Notes: generated by a model not told the origin, from the sequence alone. A DNA stretch of 61,098 nucleotides from Bacteroidia bacterium (GCA_030427585.1 JAUIBW010000030.1:1-61098), one strand, 5' to 3'; positions 36,516-45,856 are shown, counted from the stretch's first letter. Numbers and translations: made by a program.

Positions 36516-37676
36516 TTGCAACAGAAAATATCAATAACAGGAATTTCTTCTATATCTCCATTAGGAGTTTCCTCTGGCGATATATGGAGAGCATATAAAG
36601 ATTCGTCACATCATATCTCTTTTAAAGATTTTGAGGCAGAACAAGCCCCAATTGCATTACTTTCTCAAAACGTAAAGCAGAAAATAAAAGAATTAAGAGC
36701 AGAGAGTTCCCATTATGAAGCATTAGATGACTCGGTTCTTTTTGGTATTTTTGCAGCCAGGCAAGTAGTCAAAAATGCCGGATGGAATAAAGATCGCAAT
36801 TTTGGAATTAATATTGGTTCTTCTCGTGGAGCAACGGGGCTTTTTGAAAAATATCATCAGGAATTTCTAAAAAATGGTAAATCATCTACATTAAGTTCAC
36901 CCACGACTACACTTGGAAATATCTCATCATGGATTGCGCATGATTTACAGACCAACGGACCAGAAATAAGTCACTCAATTACCTGTTCTACAGCATTACA
37001 TGCTATGCTTAATGGTGTTGCCTGGCTGCAATCGGGATTGGCTGATCAATTTTTGGTAGGAGGAAGCGAAGCTCCATTAACACCATTTACGATTGCGCAA
37101 ATGAAAGCTCTTAAGATATATGCATCTAATGATAAGGTAGCATATCCATGTCAGGCAATGAATTGGAATAAAAAAAGAAATTCTATGTTTCTTGGCGAAG
37201 GTGCTGCTATTGCATGTATAGAAAAAGGAATAAAAGAAAATACTTTAGCTTTAATAGGAGGTATTGGATATGCTACAGAACCATTAAAGCATAATATATC
37301 TATATCTACAGAAGCAGATTGTTTTCAAAAATCTATAAAAATGGCCTTAGGAAAAACACCTGTAGATGAGATAGATGCGATCGTATTACATGCACCGGGT
37401 ACAGTAAAAGGAGATCTGGCAGAATATAATGCTATTAAAACTGTTTTTAAAGGTTCATTACCGGCTTTAACGACAAATAAATGGAAAATTGGCCACACTT
37501 TTGGTGCCAGCGGGATCTTGAGTCTGGAGCTTGCAGTATTGATGTTGAAACATCAGGAATTTATACCAGTACCCTATGTAGCTTATGATGAGTTTCCTAA
37601 ACAGTTAAATAAAATTATAGTAAATGCTGTTGGTTTTGGAGGCAATGCAGTTAGTATTTTACTCGAGCGTCTTTAA
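36516..37676 (+). CDS. beta-ketoacyl synthase (KAS I/II type) in the biotin locus
   Basis: The 386-residue thiolase-fold protein uses a TTG start. The condensing triad is complete: Cys157 (SITCSTALHAML), His292 (LHAPGT) and His327 (KIGHTFGASG). It is shorter than FabF (about 410). Its place between bioA and bioB suggests that it acts in making the pimeloyl chain; no bioC, bioH or bioW is in the window. That role is inference; a general fatty-acid role is possible. Confidence 0.85.
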   Translation: MQQKISITGISSISPLGVSSGDIWRAYKDSSHHISFKDFEAEQAPIALLSQNVKQKIKELRAESSHYEALDDSVLFGIFAARQVVKNAGWNKDRNFGINIGSSRGATGLFEKYHQEFLKNGKSSTLSSPTTTLGNISSWIAHDLQTNGPEISHSITCSTALHAMLNGVAWLQSGLADQFLVGGSEAPLTPFTIAQMKALKIYASNDKVAYPCQAMNWNKKRNSMFLGEGAAIACIEKGIKENTLALIGGIGYATEPLKHNISISTEADCFQKSIKMALGKTPVDEIDAIVLHAPGTVKGDLAEYNAIKTVFKGSLPALTTNKWKIGHTFGASGILSLELAVLMLKHQEFIPVPYVAYDEFPKQLNKIIVNAVGFGGNAVSILLERL

Positions 37677-37758
37677 TTTTACGATATTTGAAATATAAAA
37701 CTTTGGTATTGAAACGTAGTTAAATACGTTCTCAAATCATTAAAAAGATTTAGAATAT

Positions 37759-38721
37759 ATGAAAACACAAATCACTCTTTTTTTAGTGAGTCTGATCTTA
37801 CTTTTTTCAGTTCAGGCACAAGAAACTATTCATGATGAGTTTGAGTCTAAGTTACTCAATATTAATGGGTACAATATTAATGTTGAAACAAAAGGCAAAG
37901 GAAACCCAATAGTATTTATTGCGGGAGGCCCCGGAAATTCTCATGATTATATGCAAGGCAATTTTGGGAAATATCATAAAAATCGACAAGTCGTTTTTTT
38001 TGATGGTTTAGGGAGAGGATTGTCTGATGACGCTAAAGATGCTAAGGAATATTCGATACAAGGGGATGTAGAAACACTAGAAGGTATTAGAAAAGCGTTA
38101 CAATTACCTAAATGGACAGTAGTAGGACATTCTTATGGTACTGTAGTTGCTCAGGCCTACGCTCTAAAATATCCGCAATATACAGAGAAAATGATATTGA
38201 TTAATGGATTTCATAGTGGATTAATGTGGCAGGCAAATTGCGATAGTTATAATCATTATGCCAAAACACACTTTCCAGAAAAATGGAGAGTAGTTGATTC
38301 ATTACGATCAGAAGGGTTTGTATCGAGCGATGCTGAATTTTCAAAAGTATATGGGGATTTTCCAACAAAATATATATACTATCATAATACAGAATTAAAG
38401 CAACCTGTACCTAAAGATGTAAAACGTTCATGGAACTCTGATGTATATTATACCATTGTTGGAAGAGATGCTGATTTTCATGTTACAGGTGATATGGGAG
38501 ATATAGATTTCAGAAGAGAGTTAAAGAAAATACAATCGCCAACTTTAATTATTGCTGGCCGTTATGATGGTGTATCGACACCAGAATTTGCAATACAGTA
38601 TAAAAAGTATATGCCTAAGGCAAAGTTTGTAATGTTTGAAAAAAGTGGTCATAACCCGTATCTGGAAGAACCCAGAAAGTTTTTTAAATTGTTTGAGAGT
38701 TTTTTAGAGATAAAGCATTAA
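37759..38721 (+). CDS. secreted alpha/beta hydrolase (S33-like)
   Basis: The 320-residue protein has a signal peptide (cut after VQA). It shows the oxyanion motif AGGPGNS, typical of proline iminopeptidase relatives, the nucleophile GHSYGT, an Asp in GRYDGVSTPE and His in KSGHNPYLEEP. It is more likely a periplasmic aminopeptidase or esterase than the cytoplasmic BioH, although it sits between the ketosynthase and bioB. Confidence 0.85.
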   Translation: MKTQITLFLVSLILLFSVQAQETIHDEFESKLLNINGYNINVETKGKGNPIVFIAGGPGNSHDYMQGNFGKYHKNRQVVFFDGLGRGLSDDAKDAKEYSIQGDVETLEGIRKALQLPKWTVVGHSYGTVVAQAYALKYPQYTEKMILINGFHSGLMWQANCDSYNHYAKTHFPEKWRVVDSLRSEGFVSSDAEFSKVYGDFPTKYIYYHNTELKQPVPKDVKRSWNSDVYYTIVGRDADFHVTGDMGDIDFRRELKKIQSPTLIIAGRYDGVSTPEFAIQYKKYMPKAKFVMFEKSGHNPYLEEPRKFFKLFESFLEIKH

Positions 38722-38804
38722 TTTTTTGTGATATGAGTTTATCATATTAATTGATACAAATACACCAGATTTTCTTACATTTGACTTTTAGATTTAGATG
38801 ATTT

Positions 38805-39908
38805 ATGAGCGTTATTAGACACGATTGGACCAAGCAAGAGATTCTTGATATTTACAATTTACCTATGATGGATTTACTGTATAAAGCAGCAACTATTCAT
38901 CGTGAATATCATGATCCCAATGTCGTACAGGTATCTACCCTGCTATCTATTAAAACAGGCGGATGCCCTGAAGATTGTGGATATTGTCCACAGGCGGCCA
39001 GATATCATACCGATATCGAAGGCAATGATCTGATGAGCGTACAACAAGTAAAAGCACAGGCACTTCGTGCAAAATCTTCGGGAAGTTCTAGAGTATGTAT
39101 GGGAGCTGCCTGGCGTAATGTTAAAGATGGGCCAGAATTTGAAAATGTGCTTGAAATGGTTCGTACGATCAATAAACTTGATATGGAGGTATGCTGTACA
39201 TTAGGTATGATTACCGAAAATCAGGCACAACGATTAGCAGAGGCAGGATTATATGCTTATAACCATAATTTAGATACTTCAGAAGAATATTATAAAGAAG
39301 TAATTTCTACAAGAGGTTATGAAGATCGATTAAAAACAATTGATAATGTTCGTAAAACAAACGTAACCGTTTGTAGTGGAGGTATTATTGGTATGGGAGA
39401 AGAAATAGGTGATAGAGCAGGAATGCTGGCAGCATTATCAAAATTAAGTCCACAACCCGAATCAGTACCTATAAATGCATTAGTTGCAGTAGAAGGAACT
39501 CCAATGGAAGATGAAAAACCTGTAGCGATATGGGATATGATTCGAATGGTAGCTACTACCAGGATCGTAATGCCTAAAACACAAGTACGATTATCTGCAG
39601 GAAGAACCGAAATGAGTAGAGAAGGGCAAGCGATGTGTTTCTTTGCAGGAGCAAATTCTATTTTTGCCGGAGATAAGTTACTAACGACTCCTAATCCAGA
39701 TGTGAATAAGGATATGGAGATGTTTAAAACATTAGGGCTTAATCCGCAAAAACCTTTTGTTAAAAAGGCTCAACCAGAAACAGTCGAAGCAGAGGATTCT
39801 ATATTTGAATCCCTGGGAGAAAAACCAAAATGGTCCAGACCAGATCATACTATCGAAAGAAACCAAGCAGCAAAACAAAAAGCTAAAGGAGTGATAGCAG
39901 ATAAATAG
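38805..39908 (+). CDS. bioB: biotin synthase
   Basis: The 367-residue radical-SAM enzyme inserts sulfur into dethiobiotin. The cluster motif is CPEDCGYC; NHNLDTSEEYY, RTEMSREGQAMCFFAGANSIFAGDKLLTT are conserved. The C-terminal tail of about 40 charged residues is a common Bacteroidota extension. Confidence 0.98.
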   Translation: MSVIRHDWTKQEILDIYNLPMMDLLYKAATIHREYHDPNVVQVSTLLSIKTGGCPEDCGYCPQAARYHTDIEGNDLMSVQQVKAQALRAKSSGSSRVCMGAAWRNVKDGPEFENVLEMVRTINKLDMEVCCTLGMITENQAQRLAEAGLYAYNHNLDTSEEYYKEVISTRGYEDRLKTIDNVRKTNVTVCSGGIIGMGEEIGDRAGMLAALSKLSPQPESVPINALVAVEGTPMEDEKPVAIWDMIRMVATTRIVMPKTQVRLSAGRTEMSREGQAMCFFAGANSIFAGDKLLTTPNPDVNKDMEMFKTLGLNPQKPFVKKAQPETVEAEDSIFESLGEKPKWSRPDHTIERNQAAKQKAKGVIADK

Positions 39909-40077
39909 AAACGTGATAAAGCCATTATTGAGGTTAATGCACGTTTACATATTTTTAACTGTATCTTTTTATTATTTTTTTGATCGTCAAACTACGTTTT
40001 ATGTAGATCAGTATAATATTGCCATCACCTACTTTTGGCAGATATCGCCTTTAATTTTTAAGGCTTATTTTTAGTAA

Positions 40078-40962
40078 GTGAAATTAAATTTAGAACAAAT
40101 ACCAAGGGTAAAATCAATTACCAAAGAGGAATTTATTAAGGAATATGTAACATTACAAAAACCTGTTGTAATCGAACAGTTAATTGTAGATTGGCCTGCG
40201 TATACCAAATGGAATCTTTCTTATATCAATGATATTGCAGGGGATAAGATTGTTCCTTTATATGATGATAGGCCAATTTCGTCTGAACGTAAATTTAATG
40301 AAGCTCATACTAGTATGAGAATGAGAGAATATCTTACCCTACTTGAACAAGGCCCTACTAATTATCGTATTTTTTTATATAATTTACTAAAAGAGGTACC
40401 TCGGCTTCAAGAGGATTTTAGATATCCGGAGGAGATAGGATTAAAATTTATGAAAAAACTACCATTTTTATTTTTCGGAGGTAGTAGCTCTAAAGTTTTT
40501 ATGCATTATGATATAGATTTAGCTAATATTCTTCATTTTCACTTTCATGGAGAAAAACAATGTATATTATTTCCACCTTCAGAAACAAAATATTTATACA
40601 AATTACCACATTCGTTATTATCTCATCAAGGAATAGATTATGCAAATCCAGATTTTAAAAAATGGCCCGCATTACAACATGCCAGAGGGTATATTGCAAA
40701 TTTAAAACATGGCGAAACATTGTATATGCCCGAGGGATATTGGCATCAGATGACATATTTAACTCCAGGGTTTTCTATGAGTATTCGTTCTGCACCCCAA
40801 GGAATTGTTCAGTTTTCTAAAGCTTGTTACAATATATTTTTTATGCGATATCTAGATAATTTTATGCGAAAAACAAGGGGAGAGAAGTGGATCAGTTACA
40901 AAAATAATAAGGCAGTTCTACGAACTAATAAAAGAAACGGATACACCAAAGAAGAGGTATAA
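40078..40962 (+). CDS. cupin-like JmjC-type oxygenase
   Basis: The 294-residue protein, GTG start, belongs to the cupin_8/JmjC group of Fe(II)/2-oxoglutarate-dependent hydroxylases. The facial triad is visible as MHYDID (His-x-Asp) and EGYWHQM (distal His), with KQCILFPP between. The substrate is unknown. It stands between bioB and the first bacteriocin-type peptide gene, which faces it, and a role in peptide hydroxylation is possible but only a guess. Confidence 0.8.
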   Translation: MKLNLEQIPRVKSITKEEFIKEYVTLQKPVVIEQLIVDWPAYTKWNLSYINDIAGDKIVPLYDDRPISSERKFNEAHTSMRMREYLTLLEQGPTNYRIFLYNLLKEVPRLQEDFRYPEEIGLKFMKKLPFLFFGGSSSKVFMHYDIDLANILHFHFHGEKQCILFPPSETKYLYKLPHSLLSHQGIDYANPDFKKWPALQHARGYIANLKHGETLYMPEGYWHQMTYLTPGFSMSIRSAPQGIVQFSKACYNIFFMRYLDNFMRKTRGEKWISYKNNKAVLRTNKRNGYTKEEV

Positions 40963-41085
40963 TTTCCTAAAGGATTATATAAAAAACAAAACCTCGACTA
41001 CCGAGTTTTTACTCATTGCCAAGGCTTTGTTTTCTAAGGATGTTTAATAGCAGAGAAGAATCTGATTAAAAATCTCTTAGCATGT

Positions 41086-41250
41086 TTACACGGTTGGAGT
41101 GATTTTTTTTAAATTCTTAATTATTTCAGCAGCAGTTTCTACAACGTCTACTATTTTATCAATTAAATCTCCGATAGAGGACCCTCCTCCTATTTGTGTG
41201 ATTTCTTCAAGACTCAATTCGCTTACTTTCAATTCGTTTAAATTTTTCAT
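41086..41250 (-). CDS. double-glycine leader peptide P1 (bacteriocin-like precursor)
   Basis: This 54-residue frame has leader MKNLNELKVSELSLEEITQI followed by GGG, and a 31-residue tail (SSIGDLIDKIVDVVETAAEI then IKNLKKITPTV) that would form an amphipathic helix with no Cys. It has its own promoter with the 17-bp palindrome at 41366-41382. It should be cut after Gly-Gly and exported by the C39 transporter at 48755. It is outside routine gene-call size limits. Confidence 0.85.
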   Translation of the reverse strand: MKNLNELKVSELSLEEITQIGGGSSIGDLIDKIVDVVETAAEIIKNLKKITPTV

Positions 41251-41545
41251 AGTTAAATAATTTACAGATTTATGATTCTAATTAGTATTCTAGTGATTAG
41301 TTTACCCAAAAACTTTTTCTAAACTTAGTTTTTATCGTTTTCTGGTTCAAACTTAAGCAGCAAGAGTCTCATATTTTGAGACGCACTAAAATTTTGTATC
41401 TGCTTATCATTTTTAATGATTTAGACAATTTGAATTTTGAAAATATATCTACAGTGGGATGGAAAGAGCGATCTCTTTGTTAAATAAATAGAAATTTTTA
41501 TGAAGGGGAGGATTATTTCTAAATTGATGTATTACCCTTTTTAAT
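41251..41545. other. P1 leader region and gap to recX
   Basis: It holds promoter A and a roughly 90-base untranslated leader of P1. Nothing else is seen. Confidence 0.5.
41348..41382 (-). promoter_or_regulatory. palindrome promoter A (for P1)
   Basis: Read on the minus strand: GTCTCAAAATATGAGAC (41382-41366), then 10 nt, then TAAGTTTG (41355-41348), a perfect TAnnTTTG box. The same layout precedes three other precursor genes. Confidence 0.85.
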
Positions 41546-42031
41546 TCATAGAATTAGCTCATTCACTTTTTCATAAACAAGAGTTGTCTCCCATCCCCTA
41601 TATAAAAGATAGTCTACAAGTTTTTTGCCTTTTTTGTTTTTGTCTTGCTCGATAATACTATGGTATTTTTTTTCGGCAAGCTTATGAAAAGTTTCAAAAT
41701 ACTCTTTTTCGGGTATTTCTTTAAGTGCCGTTTTTATATTGTAGGGTGAGATATTACGAAATTTGAGTTCACGTACTATTCGTTGTTTACCCCATTTTTT
41801 GATATTAAATTTTCCTCGGGCAAAGGCTTTGGCAAAACGTTCTTCATTAAGGAAATTTTGATCCAGAAGATGTAGGATAATTTTTTCTTTAGCTTCTGGG
41901 ATAAGTTTCATTGTCCTTAATTTATCCTCTACATCTTTATGACAACGTTCCTGATAAGCACAATAGTGCTCCATTTTTCGCAATGCCTCGGCTACAGTCA
42001 TAGATGTAATGGGATTTCTATACATAATCAC
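41546..42031 (-). CDS. recX: regulatory protein RecX
   Basis: The 161-residue all-helical protein has the tandem three-helix repeats of RecX: RCHKDVEDKLRTM, LNEERFAKAFARGKFNIKKWGKQRIVRELKFRNI. RecX tempers RecA filament growth. The start could also be two codons downstream. It is likely a resident gene around which the peptide genes are placed. Confidence 0.9.
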   Translation of the reverse strand: MIMYRNPITSMTVAEALRKMEHYCAYQERCHKDVEDKLRTMKLIPEAKEKIILHLLDQNFLNEERFAKAFARGKFNIKKWGKQRIVRELKFRNISPYNIKTALKEIPEKEYFETFHKLAEKKYHSIIEQDKNKKGKKLVDYLLYRGWETTLVYEKVNELIL

Positions 42032-42065
42032 AAATGTACAGTGACTTTTATAATTACCCCAAAAG

Positions 42066-42542
42066 TTATGCTTCTAAAATTAATAATCTATTAGTCACTA
42101 CATCTTTTTTACAAACATTATATTTCTTTAAAAAGGTTCTTACTTTTTCATCTTCATTTTTTTCTTTTACATCTTGTAAAAGATTCTTTTTGGTTAGTTT
42201 TTTAAGTTCTAAAGGAGCATATCTTGTTTTAAAATAATACGTTTCGAAAACAGGCCAATCGGGTAATATTCTCTTGTTTTCTTTATAAACATGCATCCAG
42301 TTATTACAACCTACAAACTCACAAAAATTACCATTTGGCAGAATGGTAAAATGAAAAGGGTCAATTTCATGATCATGATCCATATCAGAAACTATGAGTT
42401 GTTTAAGTTCTTTGGCATTAATAGGATTAGATGCATAAAACAAAAGAGTTTCTAGTTTATGGGTTAGGTCATAAGCTTCAATTTTTCCCATTCCATTAAA
42501 GTTTTCAAGGATTTTATGGAGTAGTTCTTTTTCGTTTGTCAT
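42066..42542 (-). CDS. hypothetical protein downstream of the precursor cluster
   Basis: I do not recognise the 158-residue protein. It is soluble, with an acidic centre (DMDHDHEIDPFHF), the segment GNFCEFVGCNNWMHVYKENK and a basic C-terminus. It follows precursor P2 after 123 bases with a hairpin between, so it could be an independent resident gene or an immunity-type gene of the precursor operon. Confidence 0.6.
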   Translation of the reverse strand: MTNEKELLHKILENFNGMGKIEAYDLTHKLETLLFYASNPINAKELKQLIVSDMDHDHEIDPFHFTILPNGNFCEFVGCNNWMHVYKENKRILPDWPVFETYYFKTRYAPLELKKLTKKNLLQDVKEKNEDEKVRTFLKKYNVCKKDVVTNRLLILEA

Positions 42543-42604
42543 GGTGTATGTTTTTAAGATGTATAGAATCGAATATTCTGTTATAAAGAAGAGCCTAGAA
42601 GCAT

Positions 42605-42638
42605 AATTCTCCTATAACCAAATAGATTATAGGAGAAA
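42605..42638. repeat. hairpin after P2
   Basis: TTCTCCTATAA and its exact complement are separated by nine bases. No T-run follows, so it may be an mRNA-stabilising or attenuating hairpin rather than a terminator. Confidence 0.6.
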
Positions 42639-42665
42639 ATGAACTCACTAACTTTACTCATTAGT

Positions 42666-42854
42666 TTACAAGCTAGTATTTTGACCCCCGGGACCGCTTC
42701 CGACCCATCCCCAATCTTTATTAAATTGGTTGTCAAGTCCAGGAAATCCTGGTGTATCAGAGGTAGAAATTGCAGGAAAAAAAGCACCACCTTCTATTGT
42801 GATTAGTTCTGATGCATTTAATTCCTGAAAGGATGCAGTTTTATAACTTTTCAT
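42666..42854 (-). CDS. double-glycine leader peptide P2
   Basis: The 62-residue frame starts at 42854 (MKSYKTASFQELNASELITI then EGG). The tail of 39 residues is Gly/Pro/Trp-rich, with TPGFPGL, DWGWVGSGPGG and no Cys. It is the fourth precursor of the operon from promoter B. The TPGFP word is shared with P8 and P3. Confidence 0.85.
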   Translation of the reverse strand: MKSYKTASFQELNASELITIEGGAFFPAISTSDTPGFPGLDNQFNKDWGWVGSGPGGQNTSL

Positions 42855-42909
42855 GCGATTTCGTTTTAAAATTGATGATATAATGATGATTGATGAAATT
42901 AAAGTGTTT

Positions 42910-43080
42910 TTAGAAACCAGGAGTTTCTTTTTTAGGAAAATAGTTATCCCACTCTCTAGGATCACCAAATGGTACAATTGGAAATGTATCCAGATCTCCT
43001 AGATTTGGGATAACCAAACCACCATTAATGGTATTTAATTGAGTGTTGTTTAATACTTCGAATGATTTTAAATTTTTCAT
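42910..43080 (-). CDS. double-glycine leader peptide P3
   Basis: The 56-residue frame starts at 43080 (MKNLKSFEVLNNTQLNTING then G). The 35-residue tail is rich in Pro, Asp and aromatic residues (GDLDTFPIVPFGDPREWDNY) and ends in TPGF. No Cys. It is third in the promoter B operon. Confidence 0.85.
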   Translation of the reverse strand: MKNLKSFEVLNNTQLNTINGGLVIPNLGDLDTFPIVPFGDPREWDNYFPKKETPGF

Positions 43081-43124
43081 GATTTCTGTTTTAAGATTGA
43101 TGATTATTAATGATACTAAAGTAC

Positions 43125-43280
43125 TTAGAGCACTGCAAGTAGATGTTTTAAGTTGTCTAATATTTCTTGTATTAGTTCTAATTCTGGACACTCGATGTCC
43201 TCTCCTCCGCAACCACCATTGATGGTCGTAATTTCTTTTGATGATAATAATGTGTACTGGGATATAACTTGATTTTTCAT
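43125..43280 (-). CDS. double-glycine leader peptide P4
   Basis: The 51-residue frame has leader MKNQVISQYTLLSSKEITTI then NGG. The tail CGGEDIECPELELIQ and then EILDNLKHLLAVL has two cysteines (24 and 31) near its start and an amphipathic acidic helix after. A disulfide is plausible. It is second in the promoter B operon. Confidence 0.85.
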   Translation of the reverse strand: MKNQVISQYTLLSSKEITTINGGCGGEDIECPELELIQEILDNLKHLLAVL

Positions 43281-43302
43281 GACACTTAATTTTTGCAATT
43301 TG

Positions 43303-43458
43303 TTACAACTGTTTGATTACTTTTTTTACATTATGTACAAAGATGATAGCCTCGGTTACTAAGCTTGTGTATAATCCTGGGAAAATTATACCTCCCTGCG
43401 TTTGTCTGGTTTCAGTGGTACTTAATGATTGAACTCCAAGTTTTTCTAAATTTTTCAT
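43303..43458 (-). CDS. double-glycine leader peptide P5
   Basis: The 51-residue frame has leader MKNLEKLGVQSLSTTETRQT then QGG. The tail IIFPGLYTSLVTEAIIFVHN then VKKVIKQL is a hydrophobic helix with a basic end. It is the first gene of the promoter B operon (P5-P4-P3-P2). Confidence 0.85.
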   Translation of the reverse strand: MKNLEKLGVQSLSTTETRQTQGGIIFPGLYTSLVTEAIIFVHNVKKVIKQL

Positions 43459-43534
43459 TTTTTACGTTTTTAATAGTTAATATTTATTTTATGGTAATAA
43501 GTGAAAAAGGTTTTTTCGCTTCCTTTTGATAGTA

Positions 43535-43569
43535 CAATGATAAGAGGTGAATGTCTCATCTTATGAGAC
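43535..43569 (-). promoter_or_regulatory. palindrome promoter B (for P5-P4-P3-P2)
   Basis: Minus strand: GTCTCATAAGATGAGAC (43569-43553), 10 nt, TATCATTG (43542-43535). The start codon of P5 follows about 77 bases after the -7 box. Confidence 0.85.
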
Positions 43570-43605
43570 GCTATGTTTTTTCTGAAAAAAGTATAGAAAA
43601 CGTTA

Positions 43606-45141
43606 TTAGAATGTGATAAGATCTTCTATGGTATAATGATTTGATAATTTCCTATTATTAAAAATGGTAAGCGGAGTTTGCAAAATATTATTCTGGGTAC
43701 ACCATTTTTTGTGTTGGGCATAGGTTGCTCTCGATTTTTCAGATATTTCTATGGCATACTTTTCCTTTAGTATATTTAAATTTTTGTGTTCAAACCACTT
43801 ACTTAATACAGATAAGAATTCTGATTTTGTCATTTTATAATACAGCTCAATAAGAAATTGTGAGATTTCATTGCTGTCGGTATCAGAAAAAATCAATGAG
43901 AAATTGATCCCATCAGAAGTTTTATTGATTTCAAGGATTTTTTGAAACTCCTCTGCACAAAGATGACAATAAGGGTTTATGACCAAAGCTGCTCTTTTAT
44001 CGATATCTTTAGAATTTTCGAATGCAATATGATTTTCAGTAAAAGCAGTGTTAATATGGTTCTCTTTTTCTTGTAGGAGTGTAAAAACTTCGGGATTGTT
44101 TTTTAGCCTTGCATATTTATACATACTTTCTTTAAATTGAAAATATTTGTATACAGGATTTTTAAGATAGGACCATATAATGATGATTAGTAAAAAAGAA
44201 ATACCAGGTATGAGAAATCCATTTATCGATGATTCGAAATTGTAGTTAAAAAGAAAATATGAAGAAAGTAAGGTTTCTATAAAAAATATCCCCTGGATTG
44301 CCAGGCATAGCATACACCATTTCTTGACTATTTTGTACTGATAGTAAATAGAGAAAAATATATACGGAAATGCAAAAAAGGAGAGTATACTTATCAAAAA
44401 AGTAACACTTTTAAAATTGAAAGTCATCGAGGCTATGCAAATCGATATAAAACTTCCTGAAAAATATAATAATCCTAAATCTGACATCGAAAGCCAGGAA
44501 AAAATTTTAGAAGCTCCAGAATTTAGAACACCTTCACAACTTATATGGTCATTAGATTTACAGAATTTGGATTTATGTATGATACTAACCTCTGTATATA
44601 CTATTAGTAGGCTAATAAGAGTTCCTGCTAATTTTGTAAGTAAGAACAGGTTAAATACTCCATGATAACTTTTTATGGATAAGGTGATAAGGATAGCTAA
44701 TAGAGACAAAGCTCCAAAATGCTTTGTTCTTTTTAGTTTTTCGCGAGCCAGATCTTCGTTAGACATTTCAACGATGGCATCGGTATCAATCAAAAGTACA
44801 ATGCCATTCCATTTCTGCAAGAAGTCCTCAAAACTTTCTATAATAGGGGTATTACTATTACCACTATAATAGCGTATTTCGGTACTTGAAATTTCAGTGA
44901 CGATTACTAAGCCTTCTTCTATAGAATAGGCTAGAAAAATAGGAAATAATTGCAGTAATTGATCCGACGAGATTCTCCCAGCCTTATTTTCGACACCTAT
45001 CTTTTTTAAGGTATCAGAAAAAGAAAAAATACTGGGATAATCCTGATGACTAAGCAAAAGTGATTCTAATTTCTCATTAGGAATTTCTAGTGAGAGTTCT
45101 CTTTTAAGTTGAAGAAGAACTTTTAATACCGTTTGATCCAA
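43606..45141 (-). CDS. VKOR-thioredoxin fusion with degenerate C39-like N-terminus
   Basis: The 511-residue protein has three parts. Residues 1-125 resemble a C39 peptidase domain (HQDYPSIFSFSDTLKKIGVE) but have no cysteine, so it is probably a leader-binding domain only. Residues about 140-345 are a vitamin K epoxide reductase-like membrane domain with Cys194/Cys202 and Cys276/Cys279 (KWCMLC). Residues about 380-511 are a thioredoxin-like domain with Cys392-His-Leu-Cys395. The set is suited to forming disulfides in exported peptides. P4, P7 and P8 have Cys. It is the last gene of the promoter C operon by position. Confidence 0.88.
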   Translation of the reverse strand: MDQTVLKVLLQLKRELSLEIPNEKLESLLLSHQDYPSIFSFSDTLKKIGVENKAGRISSDQLLQLFPIFLAYSIEEGLVIVTEISSTEIRYYSGNSNTPIIESFEDFLQKWNGIVLLIDTDAIVEMSNEDLAREKLKRTKHFGALSLLAILITLSIKSYHGVFNLFLLTKLAGTLISLLIVYTEVSIIHKSKFCKSNDHISCEGVLNSGASKIFSWLSMSDLGLLYFSGSFISICIASMTFNFKSVTFLISILSFFAFPYIFFSIYYQYKIVKKWCMLCLAIQGIFFIETLLSSYFLFNYNFESSINGFLIPGISFLLIIIIWSYLKNPVYKYFQFKESMYKYARLKNNPEVFTLLQEKENHINTAFTENHIAFENSKDIDKRAALVINPYCHLCAEEFQKILEINKTSDGINFSLIFSDTDSNEISQFLIELYYKMTKSEFLSVLSKWFEHKNLNILKEKYAIEISEKSRATYAQHKKWCTQNNILQTPLTIFNNRKLSNHYTIEDLITF

Positions 45142-45292
45142 AATAAAATGTTTTTTCGGTTATACATTAGAGTGAATGCAATGCATTTTGAGATAGCTGA
45201 TCGATCAGAACGACCTGGGAATTTATAACATCATCTGAAAAATCACAAAGATTCTTTTATACAGATTTCTATACACTTAGAAGATTAGGTGA

Positions 45293-45856
45293 TTAGTTTA
45301 CTGAATAATTGAGCAAATAATCATATCGATTAATATCGGTTGTTAAAACCTCAATGTTTTTTATTACGGTTTTATTTTTAATTCTTTTTCCCTGTACATT
45401 AATATTAATATCGACAAAATCAGTGATTTCATTATTCTCCATATCGATATCGACCAGGGCTGATTTGCTTAGTAATTTGTATGCTGCGATATTAGCAGTA
45501 TGTTCAAGATTAGGAAATTTAGATATTTTTACTTCTCCCGATATAGTTACTATATTGCCTTTACCATCAATACTTATGCTTCGACTATTTTCTTCGGCTT
45601 TATGCTGAACATCTATTTGAGAAAATAGTTTTTTAAATTGATCAGCTTGTTGTTGCCTTTGATCTAATGAAATAGGTGTTATATTTTTTGCTATTTTGTT
45701 TACAGCATACATTTTATTTTCATCTTTTCTATAGAAAACATCATTATCTTTTTGCTTGGTATACACAAATAAATCGGTAATAAATTCTTCTACTTGTGTT
45801 GTACTTTCTGTTGTTTCTATTTCTTTTATAATATGAATTAAAACTTTTGATTCCAT
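45293..45856 (-). CDS. hypothetical protein in the bacteriocin locus
   Basis: The 187-residue protein is soluble with no signal peptide. It has a beta-rich half (RSISIDGKGNIVTISGEVKI, EITDFVDININVQGKRIKNK). I do not recognise it. It lies between the leaderless peptide and the VKOR gene and may be co-transcribed with them; an accessory or immunity role is only inferred. Confidence 0.6.
   Translation of the reverse strand: MESKVLIHIIKEIETTESTTQVEEFITDLFVYTKQKDNDVFYRKDENKMYAVNKIAKNITPISLDQRQQQADQFKKLFSQIDVQHKAEENSRSISIDGKGNIVTISGEVKISKFPNLEHTANIAAYKLLSKSALVDIDMENNEITDFVDININVQGKRIKNKTVIKNIEVLTTDINRYDYLLNYSVN

Noticed and set aside
37759..38721. BioH (pimeloyl-ACP methyl esterase)
   Set aside because: Position between bio genes suggested it, but the protein has a signal peptide and a GGPG oxyanion motif of the S33 aminopeptidase type.
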